A stretch of 64,000 bases of DNA, taken from contig NAJO01000002.1 of the NCBI GenBank assembly GCA_002077065.1, positions 62,001 through 126,000 of the forward strand. The letters run 5' to 3'. Below, one piece after another: positions 11,291 to 22,500 of this stretch; position 1 is the stretch's first letter, and every line of letters begins with the position of its first letter. The notes beneath the pieces are model-generated. The model searched no databases. It was not told where the DNA came from and saw nothing but the letters and a program-made list of their open reading frames with translations. The stretch comes from Cryoendolithus antarcticus (taxonomy: Eukaryota; Ascomycota; Dothideomycetes; Cladosporiales; Cladosporiaceae). A program made the position numbers and the translations under genes.

Positions 11291-11574
11291 GTGGCGTCCG
11301 GGCTGTCGATTTAAGATTCTTTAGGGTTCCCTTCCGAGCCACGCGCAACGTGGCGGGAGTGGCGTCATGCACATCAGCGGAGCATTTCATCTCGGCGGAC
11401 CAGGGTTCAGAAAGAAGCCAGAAGATGCATGTGAAGTGAGACCGAGGCATGCTTCACCGGCGCACGAGTAGGACTGTAAGATATACTGTCGATGTGACAT
11501 TCTCTAGGCATTGATCAATGGCACGGCGAAACATACATCGACCCAGACTTGCATTGCGATAACCACCGCCCATC

Positions 11575-12862
11575 ATGCCGATGCAGCGCCCAATCCGCCT
11601 GCTGGCAGGCTGCACCATGGCGCTGTTCGTTCTCCTCCTGTATAGCATAATGCACAACTCCAGCCCTGCAAAACCGTCAGGAGGCACGGAAAAGGTAGCG
11701 GACATGATACGCGACCCGAATCTGGACGACACTGGCGAACCCCCAGAGCCTCTGCACCGAGTCCAAGGGAACAACTATGCGCCGGACAACAAGAATAGCG
11801 ATCGCATAAACGCTACATTACTGTCTCTGGTGCGCAATGAAGAGATGAAGGACCTCGTGCAGTCCATGCAAGATCTCGAGCGAACGTGGAACCACAAGTT
11901 CAACTACCCCTGGACCTTCATAAACGACGTACCCTTTACGGAAGAGTTCAAGACAGAGATCCAGAAGCACACAAAAGCAGAGTGTAGATTCCACACAATC
12001 CCAGAAGAGCACTGGGCAGTGCCGAGCTGGATCAACGAGGAACTATTCGTCGAGAGCGCAAACATTCTCAAGGAGCAAGGAGTGCAGTACGCGCACATGA
12101 AGAGCTACCACCAGATGTGTCGTTGGAATAGTGGGCTATTCTACAAGCATCCAGCGCTGCTGGACATGCAGTATTACTGGCGAGTGGAGCCGAAGGTGCA
12201 TTTCTTCTGTGATGTGGATTATGATGTCTTCCGATATATGCGGGACCACAACAAGACGTACGGGTTCACGGTGAACCTGTACGACAGTCCGGAATCGCTG
12301 CCGACTTTGTGGCCGGAGACGATGAAGTTTCTCGCGGACAATAACCACTTACTAGCGGACAACAATGCGATGAAGTGGTTGACCGATAAGGAGAGGCGGC
12401 CGGAGCATGCGCACAAGACGAAAGGGTACTCGACGTGTCATTTCTGGAGTAACTTCGAGATTGCGAATCTGGACTTCTGGCGGTCGCCGGCGTATCAGGC
12501 GTACTTCGATCATCTTGATCGGGCGGGTGGGTTCTTCTACGAGAGGTGGGGCGATGCGCCGGTGCATAGTATTGCGCTGGGATTGTTTGAGGACGCGCGG
12601 AAGATTCACTGGTAAGACTTGCAGATATCAAGTGATGGGACGCCAGCTGACACTCCGCAGGTTCAAGGACATTGGCTACCAGCACATACCGTTCTTCAAT
12701 TGCCCGAACTCACCAAAGTGCAGAGGATGTGTCAAAGGACGTTTCACGGACGGTGAGGCATGGCTCAACAAGGAGGATTGTCGGCCGAACTGGTTCAAGT
12801 ACATTGGGAATGAGTGGGCTGACACTTCGCCCAACAAAGTCGAGCTTACTGCTGGAGGCTGA
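11575..12862 (+). CDS. KRE2/MNT1-type alpha-1,2-mannosyltransferase (GT15)
   Basis: Two exons (11575-12611 and 12661-12862) give 412 residues. The 49-bp intron GTAAGA..CCGCAG splits a tryptophan codon. The protein is a Golgi type II membrane enzyme: a short cytosolic tail, a signal anchor at about 8-26, a stem, then the GT15 catalytic domain. Family blocks are plain: MCRWNSGLFYKHPAL, YYWRVEPKVHFFCDVDYD at about 200-217, NLYDSPESLPTLWPET, YSTCHFWSNFEIANLDFWRS and FYERWGDAPVHSIAL. The spliced tail adds CPNSPKCRGC and NWFKYIGNEWAD. It would transfer mannose from GDP-mannose onto O- or N-linked glycans. The specific KRE2/KTR subclass is unresolved. Confidence 0.92.
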
Positions 12863-13472
12863 GGGGTTACCGACTACGAAAACCGGGAATGTTTTGCAAA
12901 CAAGCACTCACGCCAGCCAGCCTCCAGGAAGACTTCGACTACGCTCGAGAAAGGAGCTGTGCAGGGTCAAGGCAAAGCCGAGAAGGCAGATGGATTGAAA
13001 GGCCGCATGTCGTGTGCATCGATGAAGGCGTTCTGGCTGCGTGGGATTTCGGATGTGCATATGTATGCTCTGCATCTACTGTACATAACGTCCACTTCCG
13101 GTCTCGACTGGAGGCTCTGCAAGTACGATTGATCGTCAATTCATCCAGACATTAGCGTGTCAATCACTCCAGTACCTGCATGCCCGGATGTCGGCACGCA
13201 CACGAGACTTTCACAGCCACCATTTCGTCATGTTGATGTGGCGGTGCACCGCGCTCGATCGTGGAAACCAAGCGGCTGTTCGAGGCAGCAATCAGGAAAG
13301 TGAAACCCGTATATATCAACAGCACTCATCCGTCGTTGTCTCATTCGAAGTTCTTTTCCACTCGCACCCTCAGTCAATCGCATCGACAAAGCTACTGAGA
13401 GATCTGCCCGACCATACAGCGTAACAGCACCACGAAGATTGAACCCAGCACACACCAACACTCAAAGCCACG
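12863..13472. promoter_or_regulatory. Intergenic region with probable PMP3 promoter
   Basis: About 610 bp. A TATA-like stretch GTATATATCA at 13309-13318 lies about 155 bp upstream of the PMP3 start. No other gene is recognisable. Confidence 0.4.
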
Positions 13473-13805
13473 ATGATCTCCGCAATCCTCCTCGTCCTCA
13501 TCACCATCTTCCTTCCGCCCGTAGGCGTCTACCTCGTCTCAGGCTGCGGCGCAGACCTCCTCATCAACATCTGCCTCACGCTTTTGGGCTACATTCCAGG
13601 ACATATCCATGCGTAAGTTTCCCAAACCGGTGCTCGATCACGGAGCAATAGCTGATACGTTCATAGATTCTACATCGAGTATGTGTACTACAAGCGCCAG
13701 GAAGAGCACCAGCAGGGATATGTGAACAACCAACACGCACCAGGCGTGTACTCGGACAATGTGCAGAGTGGTGGGAGGCAGCAGGGGTATGGGACCGTGA
13801 ACTAA
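13473..13805 (+). CDS. PMP3: PMP3/UPF0057 plasma-membrane proteolipid
   Basis: Two exons (13473-13612 and 13667-13805) encode 92 residues. PMP3 (stress-induced hydrophobic peptide, UPF0057) proteins are two-helix plasma-membrane proteolipids that affect membrane potential and cation tolerance. The first helix ILLVLITIFLPPVGVYLV and the second LLINICLTLLGYIPGHIHAF carry the family LPP and GYIPG-x-IHA signatures. The 54-bp intron (GTAAGT..TTCATAG) lies at the family-conserved position within the IHAFYI motif. Yeast PMP3 has about 55 residues; the extra polar tail (YKRQEEHQQGY and Gly/Gln-rich) is common in filamentous fungi. Confidence 0.95.
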
Positions 13806-14336
13806 AGGGCAGGAGGACATGAGAAACGATGGGAGTGGTGAATGGAGACAATATGAGTACGAAGACCGATGACGGTAGACGCGATGACCAGGGGATCGAG
13901 AACTTTGATGGCGAACGGTATACCCCTTGAGACGCATGTATGAGTACGAGTCCACCACAGGGAAACCCTGTCCCGCCTGCGCGTGTCGAGGCTCCATAGC
14001 ATACAGCGAGGTAGCAAATTTACAGGCAGCCCAAGATCCTGCTGTGCGCCAGAGTTCAAGACCTCTCCCAACAATTGTGGCAATCGCCCTCAGCTTTTGA
14101 GATACCCTTGCCTTGCTTGACTGCATCTTAGTAATCTCGCTCGAGCTTTCGAGCTGTGCACGGCTTTCTGACTGGAAGATGTTGAGTTTATCAGTGAGGA
14201 CAAGACCTTGACAGCGATAACATGTACCGTCCAAGAAGAAGGCGACTAGAGTACGACCATCGTTGCAGCTATTGGACCAGCAAAGCGATGGCGTCTCCAC
14301 GTGGTAGCTGCATACCTTACTCGACGATGTCGCCAT
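13638..14336 (-). CDS. Possible small unassigned gene, antisense end overlaps PMP3
   Basis: Minus-strand frame from the ATG at 14336, open to 13638. The first part looks protein-like: MATSSSKVCSYHVETPSLCW, then FFLDGTCYRCQ. The last 170 bp run antisense to the second PMP3 exon and are probably not coding, so if the gene is real it is spliced or ends earlier. Possible splice sites exist, such as ..ATCTTCCAG near 14177, but I could not fix a model. No family recognised. It may be only 3' flanking DNA between PMP3 and QTRT2. Confidence 0.25.
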   Translation of the reverse strand: MATSSSKVCSYHVETPSLCWSNSCNDGRTLVAFFLDGTCYRCQGLVLTDKLNIFQSESRAQLESSSEITKMQSSKARVSQKLRAIATIVGRGLELWRTAGSWAACKFATSLYAMEPRHAQAGQGFPVVDSYSYMRLKGYTVRHQSSRSPGHRVYRHRSSYSYCLHSPLPSFLMSSCPLVHGPIPLLPPTTLHIVRVHAWCVLVVHISLLVLFLALVVHILDVESMNVSAIAP

Positions 14337-14549
14337 CTCTGTGTAGTGAGGCGAGTGGTCTTGGCAAGTTTTCGGGAGCTGCTGCTTGGTTCTTCGAATG
14401 CGGACGTCGATGGTCGTAAACCTTATGCATTCCCTCATGGCGGCTAGCCTCCGCAAGAGCTGCATTCGAGGAGTCTGCTTGAATCAAAGGCCTAGACAGT
14501 GTGGCAAGTGCTTTTCACATTCCATTGGTAGTCAGTATCAGCTCTGTCG

Positions 14550-16016
14550 TCACTTGACTTTTGCAGGTTTAGTCGATCCTGTCAATGCTGCAACCTCAGC
14601 TTCGTCTGGCGTGCCAACAGTGTCGGGCGTGTCAACCTTTGTAAACGCGTCGTATGCTTTCCGGTTCTTCTTCGTTTCGGCAGCATGATCCGACTTGTAC
14701 TGGTACCCGCGCAAGCGTGGCCCGGATCCCGTCTGCGCCGGAAGCTGAGGCTCGTACGCCCTTGCGAATGCCTCAGCATCGGCATCGAATGTACCTTGGT
14801 CGATTGATTGTCGAATTGCTCCGAAGAAGCGGTCCATTACGGCGTGATTGTGTACTTGCAGGAGCACCCATGCTAGCATCTCCTTTGCGTTGAGTAGATG
14901 CTGCAGGTACGCTCGATGATGATCGGTGCACGCATAGCATGTGCAGCCCTTGACCGATGGACCGAGATCTGTGGCGTGATCTGATGACCACATATCGATG
15001 CCTAGCGGCAAAATGTCGGAGTTCCCGTCCTCACGAGAGAGACTGAAGTCAAGCGCAATGCCGGCTTCAGACGCAGTAGTGAGGAACGGTACGGCATGAA
15101 CATCGATCCCAAGTGCTACGTTCCTCAGGATGTCATGAGGAGTCTTCGGATCGGTGAACCCGATTTGCGGCAAATCAGACAGACTTCCAGGCAGATCTTG
15201 CAGAGACTCCAAGTCGTAGACAGCCAGGCCGTGTATGTCGTCCCGGACTTCACCCGTCAAGCACTCGATGTAGTACTGCTGATTCGCACACGAGACTGGC
15301 AGTAGAGGCGCGAATAGCTTGGAGCTTGTGCCGTCTTCGGCTTCGACTTGCTGCCGCGACGTGACATGGTCCTTCAGCCACTGGATCTGTCGATCCACTG
15401 CCTTCTCGATGCGCTTGCTGCTCAGCGCGCGTTCATACGGGATATCTCCCAATCCAATGACGACGTCAGGCTTGAGCAGCTCGACATCCTCAGCATAATC
15501 CTCCGCCTTCAGCGTCTTGAATCCAATGGCAGTGGAGATCGCAACGCTTGTGTTAGTATTGCTGTTCGCGGCGGGCGCGGCCAATGGAGGCGTCCGTCTA
15601 GCTCCGACGACCAGCAGAGTCTCATCTGGCAGAGCAACGAACCGTCTCAGTGGATCCACAGGCCGCTGCTGCGCGAACTTCAGTATGGGCGGGAGCTTCT
15701 GCGGTGCTCGTTCTATGACTTCAATCAACTATGAGCATGTGTATTAGCGCTCGTGCGCAAATCAGGCATTCGGACAAAACATACAGTCTTCCAGCGCTAT
15801 GTAGACTCCGCTGACGTCCATCAAGCTCTCGAAATTGTCTTGCGAGACATGCGGGATGACACCTCGTGAAGTCAGTCCGAGGTAGTGCGGCGTTTCGATA
15901 CTTCTTCGTCCGGGTAGAGCGAGTCTGGCGCGTCGTGGGCCAAGCGCATTTGTTGATGTCTTGATGATCTTGAACATGTCCTCGTCAGTCCCCTTGCCGT
16001 CAGACAGCGTGGCCAT
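14550..16016 (-). CDS. QTRT2: Queuine tRNA-ribosyltransferase accessory subunit 2
   Basis: Two exons (16016-15785 and about 15718-14550) encode about 466 residues. QTRT2 pairs with catalytic QTRT1 to swap guanine-34 for queuine in tRNAs with GUN anticodons; fungi salvage queuine rather than make it. The N-terminus LGPRRARLALPGRRSIETPH and TSRGVIPHVSQDN is the family start. The zinc site CTCYACTDHH with a distal H in LLQVHNH gives ligands near C336, C338, C341 and H367. The acceptor is ambiguous: CATAG at 15729 would shift the frame, whereas GAAG ending at 15719 keeps it and yields ALEDFIERAP, as expected for the family. The catalytic aspartates of QTRT1 are not expected in this subunit. Confidence 0.88.
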
Positions 16017-16273
16017 CCTTGAGTCAGTCGTATTGCCAATCCTAGCCTAATCCGGTGAGATGAGCGTCTTGTTTATCGATGCGAGTCTCGAAGAAGATCT
16101 GACCACGCGACTGTGACACAAAATCATGAAGATCTTCACAGGCCTCGGCGCGCACGGAGCTTATGCCGTACCTTGCTCAGCCTCGTGGGAACTAGCAAGT
16201 ACGGGGGAGTCCAAATATAACTCCTACTATAAGTCCATCATGACTTCAGCAAACAGACGATATAACCACAAGC
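16017..16273. promoter_or_regulatory. Divergent promoter region, QTRT2 / thymidylate kinase
   Basis: This 257-bp gap separates two divergently transcribed genes, so it must hold both promoters. A TATA-like AAATATAACT at 16213-16222 lies about 55 bp upstream of the thymidylate kinase ATG. Confidence 0.45.
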
Positions 16274-17227
16274 ATGGCCTCCAACGGACATCCTCACATA
16301 CAGACCATGGCTGAGCATCAGAATGGCAACGCCAACGAAGGCGTGTACGAATTGGACTCCAGATCAATCAGATCGACACCAAGCCAATTATCCCTAGCAA
16401 TCACCACACCAGACAACTCCGCACATCCAGCACGCGATCGCGTAGTATCCAGCTATGCGCCAGGCTTCCAAAATCAGAACCATGACCCCATGCCATCCCT
16501 GCAAACGCCACAAGAAGGACCTTACCGACGCCAACCATCCTACAACTCACTTCGCAGCGCCTCATACTCTCACCCTCCGCGTGGCAAGCTCATATGCCTC
16601 GAAGGTCTCGATCGAAGTGGCAAATCGACGCAATGCGCACTACTGGCTGAACGTCTACGAGAGCGCGGTGAGCGAGTCGAGCACATCCGCTTCCCGAACC
16701 GGTCGACCCCCATCGGCCAAATGATCAACGCTTACCTGGCTGGCGAAAGCGAAGTCGAGGACCATGTTGTTCACTTGCTATTCTCTGCCAATCGATGGGA
16801 AGCTGCGAACCAAATCGCGACCTGGATCGCAAACGGTGTCACGGTGATTGTAGATCGATACTACTACTCCGGCTGCGTATACAGCGCGGCGAAGCAGATC
16901 CCCGGTCTCGGCTTAGAATGGGCACGACATCCTGACGTTGGGCTACCTCGACCAGATCTGTGTATCTTCTTGGATGTCAGTCCGGAGACCGCGGCGAAGA
17001 GGGGTGGCTATGGAGATGAGGTCTACGAGCGGACCGACATGCAGATTAGGGTCAGGGAATTGTTTGAAGTGCTGCTCGGCCATCCGGACGAGGAGAACGA
17101 TGTGGTGATTGTCAATGCTGATCGCGACGTTGCTGATGTGGAGAGGACGATTCAGAAGTGGGTCAAGCTGGCGAGTGAGAGGGTTGATCGGCAGGACTTG
17201 CAATTGGACGCTGTGAAGGCGTGGTAA
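16274..17227 (+). CDS. CDC8: Thymidylate kinase (dTMP kinase) with N-terminal extension
   Basis: Intronless, 317 residues. It phosphorylates dTMP to dTDP with ATP, an essential step of dTTP synthesis. The P-loop GLDRSGKST is at 111-119. The DR(Y/H) segment VDRYYYSGCVYSAAK, the PRPDLCIFLDVSPETAAKRG block and a LID-type GGYGDEVYE follow in family order. Classical enzymes have about 210 residues. Here roughly 100 polar residues rich in Ser, Gln, Asn and Pro precede the kinase core. They contain no obvious mitochondrial targeting pattern, so they may be regulatory or an upstream ATG may be unused; the next in-frame ATG that would leave the core intact is at about residue 73 (DPMPSL). Confidence 0.93.
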   Translation: MASNGHPHIQTMAEHQNGNANEGVYELDSRSIRSTPSQLSLAITTPDNSAHPARDRVVSSYAPGFQNQNHDPMPSLQTPQEGPYRRQPSYNSLRSASYSHPPRGKLICLEGLDRSGKSTQCALLAERLRERGERVEHIRFPNRSTPIGQMINAYLAGESEVEDHVVHLLFSANRWEAANQIATWIANGVTVIVDRYYYSGCVYSAAKQIPGLGLEWARHPDVGLPRPDLCIFLDVSPETAAKRGGYGDEVYERTDMQIRVRELFEVLLGHPDEENDVVIVNADRDVADVERTIQKWVKLASERVDRQDLQLDAVKAW

Positions 17228-17718
17228 CTGTAGGAGTAGAGCATCTTCATGTAGGATTGGTAGAACTAGCATCAACTAGCATTGTTTGTCTCAACTGCTA
17301 CCTAGCCTCACTTCGCCATATCTGTGGTGTTGGTGTTCGTGGAGTGTGGCAGCAGGATGACCCACTGCCTGATGTTACTCTTGTGATTGATCTACAGGTC
17401 AAAGTGGTAATCCAATGGTAAGTGGAATTCTGGTCTGCCGCAACTTCGACAACCTGGTCAAGATTATTCTACAGACTTGTCAACATCGAATGCGATCTTC
17501 ACATGGGACAATTTCGACATAGACGATGGTGCACAATTGTTACTGTTTCGTCTTGGGGTAAAGGATAAATTGATTGCGCATCCCTAACCCTGCTCTCGAG
17601 ATCCCGAGCCGAAGTCGCTGTGCTCTGCTTGGTAATGTCATCACAGCTTTATTGAGAAATATTATCAAACGGAGAGACGGTTTTATCAGATGGCTTCGAC
17701 GTAGTATTCAGACCTGCA
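17228..17718. other. Intergenic region, CDC8 to CFD1
   Basis: About 490 bp, AT-richer than the flanking genes. It should contain the CFD1 promoter; no motif stands out. Confidence 0.4.
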
Positions 17719-18627
17719 ATGTCTCTCTCAGACATCAAGCACATCGTCCTGGTGCTCTCGGGCAAAGGCGGCGTCGGCAAATCCAGTGTCACCACCCAGC
17801 TCGCCCTCACACTCGCCCTCCAAGGTCACTCTGTTGGAGTACTGGATGTGGACCTCACTGGACCCTCGATACCGCGCTTCTTCGGCATAGAAGACGCCAA
17901 AGTCAAGCAAGCACCGGGCGGATGGATTCCGGTACCTGTACACGAGGCGAGGGAGCGAGATGGCAAAAAGTTGGGAAGTTTACAATGCATGTCACTCGGC
18001 TTTCTACTAGCCAACAGAGGCGATGCAGTGGTGTGGCGCGGACCCAAGAAGACAGCGATGGTGCGGCAGTTCCTTTCAGATGTACAATGGAAGTCACTCG
18101 ACTACCTCCTCATCGACACGCCACCCGGCACGAGCGACGAACACATCTCACTTGTCGAGACCCTGCTCAAGAACGCCGCGACAGAGCAGCTGGCAGGCGC
18201 TGTCATCGTCACCACACCGCAAGCGATCAGTATCAGTGACGTGAAGAAAGAGCTCAACTTCTGCCGGAAGACTGGCGTGCACATTCTTGGAGTAGTTGAG
18301 AATATGGCTGGCTACGTGTGTCCGAATTGCTCGGAGTGTACAAACGTCTTCTCCAAAGGAGGCGGCGAGATCATGGCGAGAGATTTTGATGTGCCGTTCT
18401 TGGGTAGCGTGCCTATCGATCCGATGTTCATTCGATTGATCGAGGAGGGTGAACGACCGGTGTACCCGGAAGGCACCGTCGTTGAGGGCAAGGATATGAC
18501 AAATGGCAACGCCAACACCAACGATACCGCCAACAGAGATCTACTGGCTGAGAAGTACGAGGCTTGCTCTTTGCACGGCATCTTCGACGGGATCGTGAAA
18601 CGCCTAGTTGTCGACATTGATGGCTGA
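17719..18627 (+). CDS. CFD1: Cytosolic Fe-S cluster assembly factor CFD1 (NUBP2)
   Basis: Intronless, 302 residues. CFD1 and NBP35 form the cytosolic P-loop scaffold that assembles [4Fe-4S] clusters for extramitochondrial apoproteins. The Mrp-type deviant Walker [10 protein letters not shown] is at 15-23, the switch segment [11 protein letters not shown] follows, and Walker B-like [16 protein letters not shown] is present. The bridging-cluster motif C-P-N-C at about 201-204, within [10 protein letters not shown], carries the two cysteines that hold the cluster across the dimer. It lacks the N-terminal four-cysteine ferredoxin-like segment of NBP35, which separates CFD1 from its partner. A polar insert ([13 protein letters not shown]) near the C-terminus is lineage-specific. 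Confidence 0.95.
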   Translation: MSLSDIKHIVLVLSGKGGVGKSSVTTQLALTLALQGHSVGVLDVDLTGPSIPRFFGIEDAKVKQAPGGWIPVPVHEARERDGKKLGSLQCMSLGFLLANRGDAVVWRGPKKTAMVRQFLSDVQWKSLDYLLIDTPPGTSDEHISLVETLLKNAATEQLAGAVIVTTPQAISISDVKKELNFCRKTGVHILGVVENMAGYVCPNCSECTNVFSKGGGEIMARDFDVPFLGSVPIDPMFIRLIEEGERPVYPEGTVVEGKDMTNGNANTNDTANRDLLAEKYEACSLHGIFDGIVKRLVVDIDG

Positions 18628-19550
18628 GCAGTCCAAAGGAAAAGAGCATCGATCTCTCAGACGCGATGAATCAAGTGTTGGCATACGATATCAACGATCA
18701 CGATCGGGACGCGGTTTCATCGACCACGCTTATCGGACCGTGCATACTCGGCTTCGGCATTGGAATGCAAAATCGCCCACTATAATTTCCCGACTACTTT
18801 GGACATGCCGGGCCGAAAATTGCTCTGCAGATATCGACCGTCTTCATGAACTTTGAGGCAAGCATGCCGGCGAAGTGTCCCAGAATATCCGCAGATCGAG
18901 CACAAGGAGACGAAGCCGCGGTTCGCAAACATGGAGCGCACCTCTCGACCGAAGACTGTCCAATGTGACCTTGGCGAAGGTCCAGCTGAGGGTGACTTCT
19001 CGTCAGATTCAACTCGGCCAAGCATTCCGGCATGCCGAGCGCGATCACATCGACTGCGTCTCGCGTGCCGGCACAGCCGCCGAAGCTGCGCCGGAGACTT
19101 TGCACACGGCATGAGGAATTCCTCAAGCCAAACACACTCAACACAGCGAGGTGAACAGAGCCTGGCGAGCATAGGGCACAGCCACGGTACCTCGTTGAGG
19201 CGGCGCCCACCCGAGCGCTCTGGGCTGCCATGTCCAGCCAAGTTTTGGTCTAAGCGCTCTCATAGCCTGAGTCATGGTAATTACATCGACCCATACTTCC
19301 CTTCTCACTAGCCACAGTGCACGTTTGTTGTTCTTCCTGTCCATGCCAGCTTCCAATCATGCTCGCAAGTAATTTCCTCCTCACACTCCCTTAATGCCAG
19401 CGTCGCCAGGGGAAACGCGTTTTCCATTCTCCCCTGACTGTCACTCGTTGCTCTGGGAGACTCTTGCCGATCGGCTTTGCTTGCGACTGTCGTTGCTGGG
19501 TGTCTCACTAGGGGCACTGTCAATTCGGCTGAGAGCCGTGAAGCTCGGCG
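18628..19550. other. Intergenic region, 0.9 kb
   Basis: Frames of about 150 codons are open on both strands (for example 18853-19311 plus and 18780-19241 minus). Their composition is Arg/Ser-rich without motifs, as expected of shadow frames in GC-rich DNA. I call no gene. The right part should contain the promoter of the large secreted protein. Confidence 0.5.
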
Positions 19551-22500
19551 ATGTCGTGCCGAGTGGTCAACCTTCGCCGAGTCTCGGGACGATGGCTCAC
19601 CTTGCTATTCGGAGTGTCGGCGGTCAACGCACAATCTGCTCAATTTGGGACTGATGGAGGAGCAGGAGTGGGCACCAATGCAGCGCCCACAGTTGGGCTG
19701 GGCGCTGGTCCGCCTACGAGTGGTGAGTGTCTCTAGGGCATCGCGCTGGCCATGAGTATGGGAGGGTATACTGACGGGGACAGCTACCTGCGAGCCCACT
19801 CTGACAGTCACACTACCGGCCTTGACGGTTACGATCTTTGCGACTGGACTGTTGAACGCTACAGAGGGACTTCCCACAGTATTTCTACCGTCGACTTCAC
19901 CAAGCCTGCCGGGCCTGTCATTGCCGTTAACATCGCTTGGACTATCTCCACTCACACTGCCTTCGACATCTGTCGATCTTTCCCTCGGCTTGTCCACAGG
20001 CTTGCCTGTGCAGCCTTCACTGAGCTTGTCCACGGGTCTAAATCTGACTCTACCCACGACTGATCTGGATCTGTCTCTCACGCTGCCGACTCTGCCATCT
20101 TTGACAGTGCCTTCGACGAGCCTCAGCCTGAGTCTCCCGACGCTTAGCTTGTCGCTGACAGTCCCATCCATAACCGTGCCGGCGACTTTGCCGAGTCTCT
20201 CCTTGTCGCTATCCCTTCCAACAGAGTCCATCAGCCTTGGCAACATCACCATCCCGAGCGTTTCGGTGAGTACAGCGCTTCTCCCTACAAAATGCAGTCC
20301 CTAACGGCTCTGACAGATCCCCAGCTTATCGCTATCCGTGCCCAGCGTGTCTGTGGCTGTGCCGACACTATCTCTCAGCTCTTTGCCGACCCTGACAACA
20401 CCCTCGATCTCCCTGCCGCAGTTGCCAACCTCACCTCTGCCGTCACTGACCTTACCAACGCTGTCGCTCAGCAGCCTCAACGTCTCCGTCACGTCATTCG
20501 CGATACCGAGCATGTCTCTTCCCTCCGTCAGTGTATCTCTGCCCTCGGTTGGTACTTCGGTTAGCCTGCCTATCCCAAGTGCGACTGTGCTGCCGATCTT
20601 CACCTGTCCTGGAGATGATGGAACGAATTACCTTGCTGCGAGAGGCCATAGCTATCAGATTGAGTGCAGCACGAATAGACTCGGTTACGATACAGTATCA
20701 GTACCGCAGCCCAATGCACAGTCGTGCGCGAATGTGTGCGACTTCACGTCTGGGTGCAATGGCGTCACGTTCGACCAGGCGACGTTCACGTGTTGGCTTA
20801 AGTCAGCACTGGGTACTCAAGTCGCAGACTCTCGTTGGACCGCCATGGTGCCTGTCGATCTCTCGTGTCCCGCTGCAGATGGCGCGCAATACTTGGACGC
20901 TAGCGGTGGCCTATACGAAGTACTCTGCAACTACGGCTTTCCCACAAGCACCAACACGACGACCATACCCGCAGATAGCTACACCGACTGTTCCGACGAG
21001 TGTACAGCAGCCACAACATGTTCTGGCTTTACGTACGCAGACGGAGTCTGCACTTTCGTCAGCAGCTTCGGGGGATCTGGTGGCCGTGTCGCCAACGGCA
21101 CGAATACTGTCGTTTTGGTTAGCAAGCGCGCTGTGGAGAAGATCGCGGGCAATGCCAATGATGCTGCGACGAGCATCAGTATGGCGTCGAAGATCCCTAC
21201 CTACTCGCACTCCGCGATCTTGGCGCCGATCAGCAGTTTCGCGCCGGTCCTGAGCACGGCGTTACCTGACGCTAGCAGTCTTCTCGGAACGTTGACCGGT
21301 GTTCCGAGCGTGTCAGTCAGCGTGCCTACCATCTCGCTCTCTACTCCGGGCGCACCAACGATCTCGCCCTCCGTGCCATCGACAGGTCTTTCAGTACCTA
21401 CATTGAGCTTGCCGACGACCAGTCTGTCGGTCACACTGACCGATCCGACGATCTCTCTCTCGAGTGTCACGGTAGGCAACCCGTCCCTGACACTACCCGC
21501 GGTCACTCTGCCGTCGGGATCTATTACTGTACCCTCTACCTCTTTGTCTGGCCTCGCGACGCCTACCATACCATGGATAACACCAACTGGCCCAAGTGTG
21601 TCTTTTAGTCTCCCCACAGGATTGACAAACACTGGACTGTCGACTGCGACGGTACCAAGCGCGTCATTTAGCATCCCTACTGGAAGCAGCTTCACGCTCT
21701 CTCCCACGGATACGTCGCCGATGCTGAGCTCAAAATCGGTACCAACTGTGTCCGCTACTGTACCCTCATTCTCACTCACGCTACCGTCCACGTCGGTCGG
21801 AACACCTGGGATCACGGTGCCATCTGTCACAGCCCCGATAGTCTCCACGGGCTTGTCGTCTTTACCAAGTGGGGGCCTGACACTCAGTTCGCCTACTCTG
21901 ACGACACTCTCACTTGCCACCGGGTTTACAGCACCCAGCGATAACCCACTTACGACACTGTTGCCCGGAGGCTCGCCTGCTCAGACCACCAGTGCGTCAA
22001 CATCGACGCCAAGCACAAGTCTTAACCTGACTTCTCCAACGCTGCCAAGTGCAAGCCTCGGCTTGAGTTCTCCAACGCTGCCGAGCTCATTGTCGACCGC
22101 TACATTACCATCCAGCATCTCGCTTACCTCGATTCTGACTCTCCCGTCGACTTTCACGTTGCCCTCAACTGTCTCCGCAAGCCTGCCGGATCCGGGACTT
22201 GGTGGTATAGCAGGCACCGCCTCAACCACCAGCTCCTCCGCCGCCGCAACCTCATCTCGACCGGCCTACCGTTGCCAGATGAACGGCACTCGGGAGATCG
22301 TGGAGAATGGCAACGAGTACGTTCTCAGCTGCGGCAACGCTACGACCGGTGCTCCGTTTAGTACAGCAGGCGCCTCAAGTACGTTCAACGACTGTTTCCA
22401 AGCCTGTGATGCCGCGAACAACACATGCACGGCCTGGACGTATGTAGGCGCCAATCAAGGTGCCGGCTCGGGTACTTGCTACCTCTACAGTGGCCCTGTC

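Noticed and set aside
18780..19311. Opposing frames of about 150 codons in the CFD1 / surface-protein gap
   Set aside because: No motifs, no splice context, Arg/Ser-rich shadow composition on both strands.
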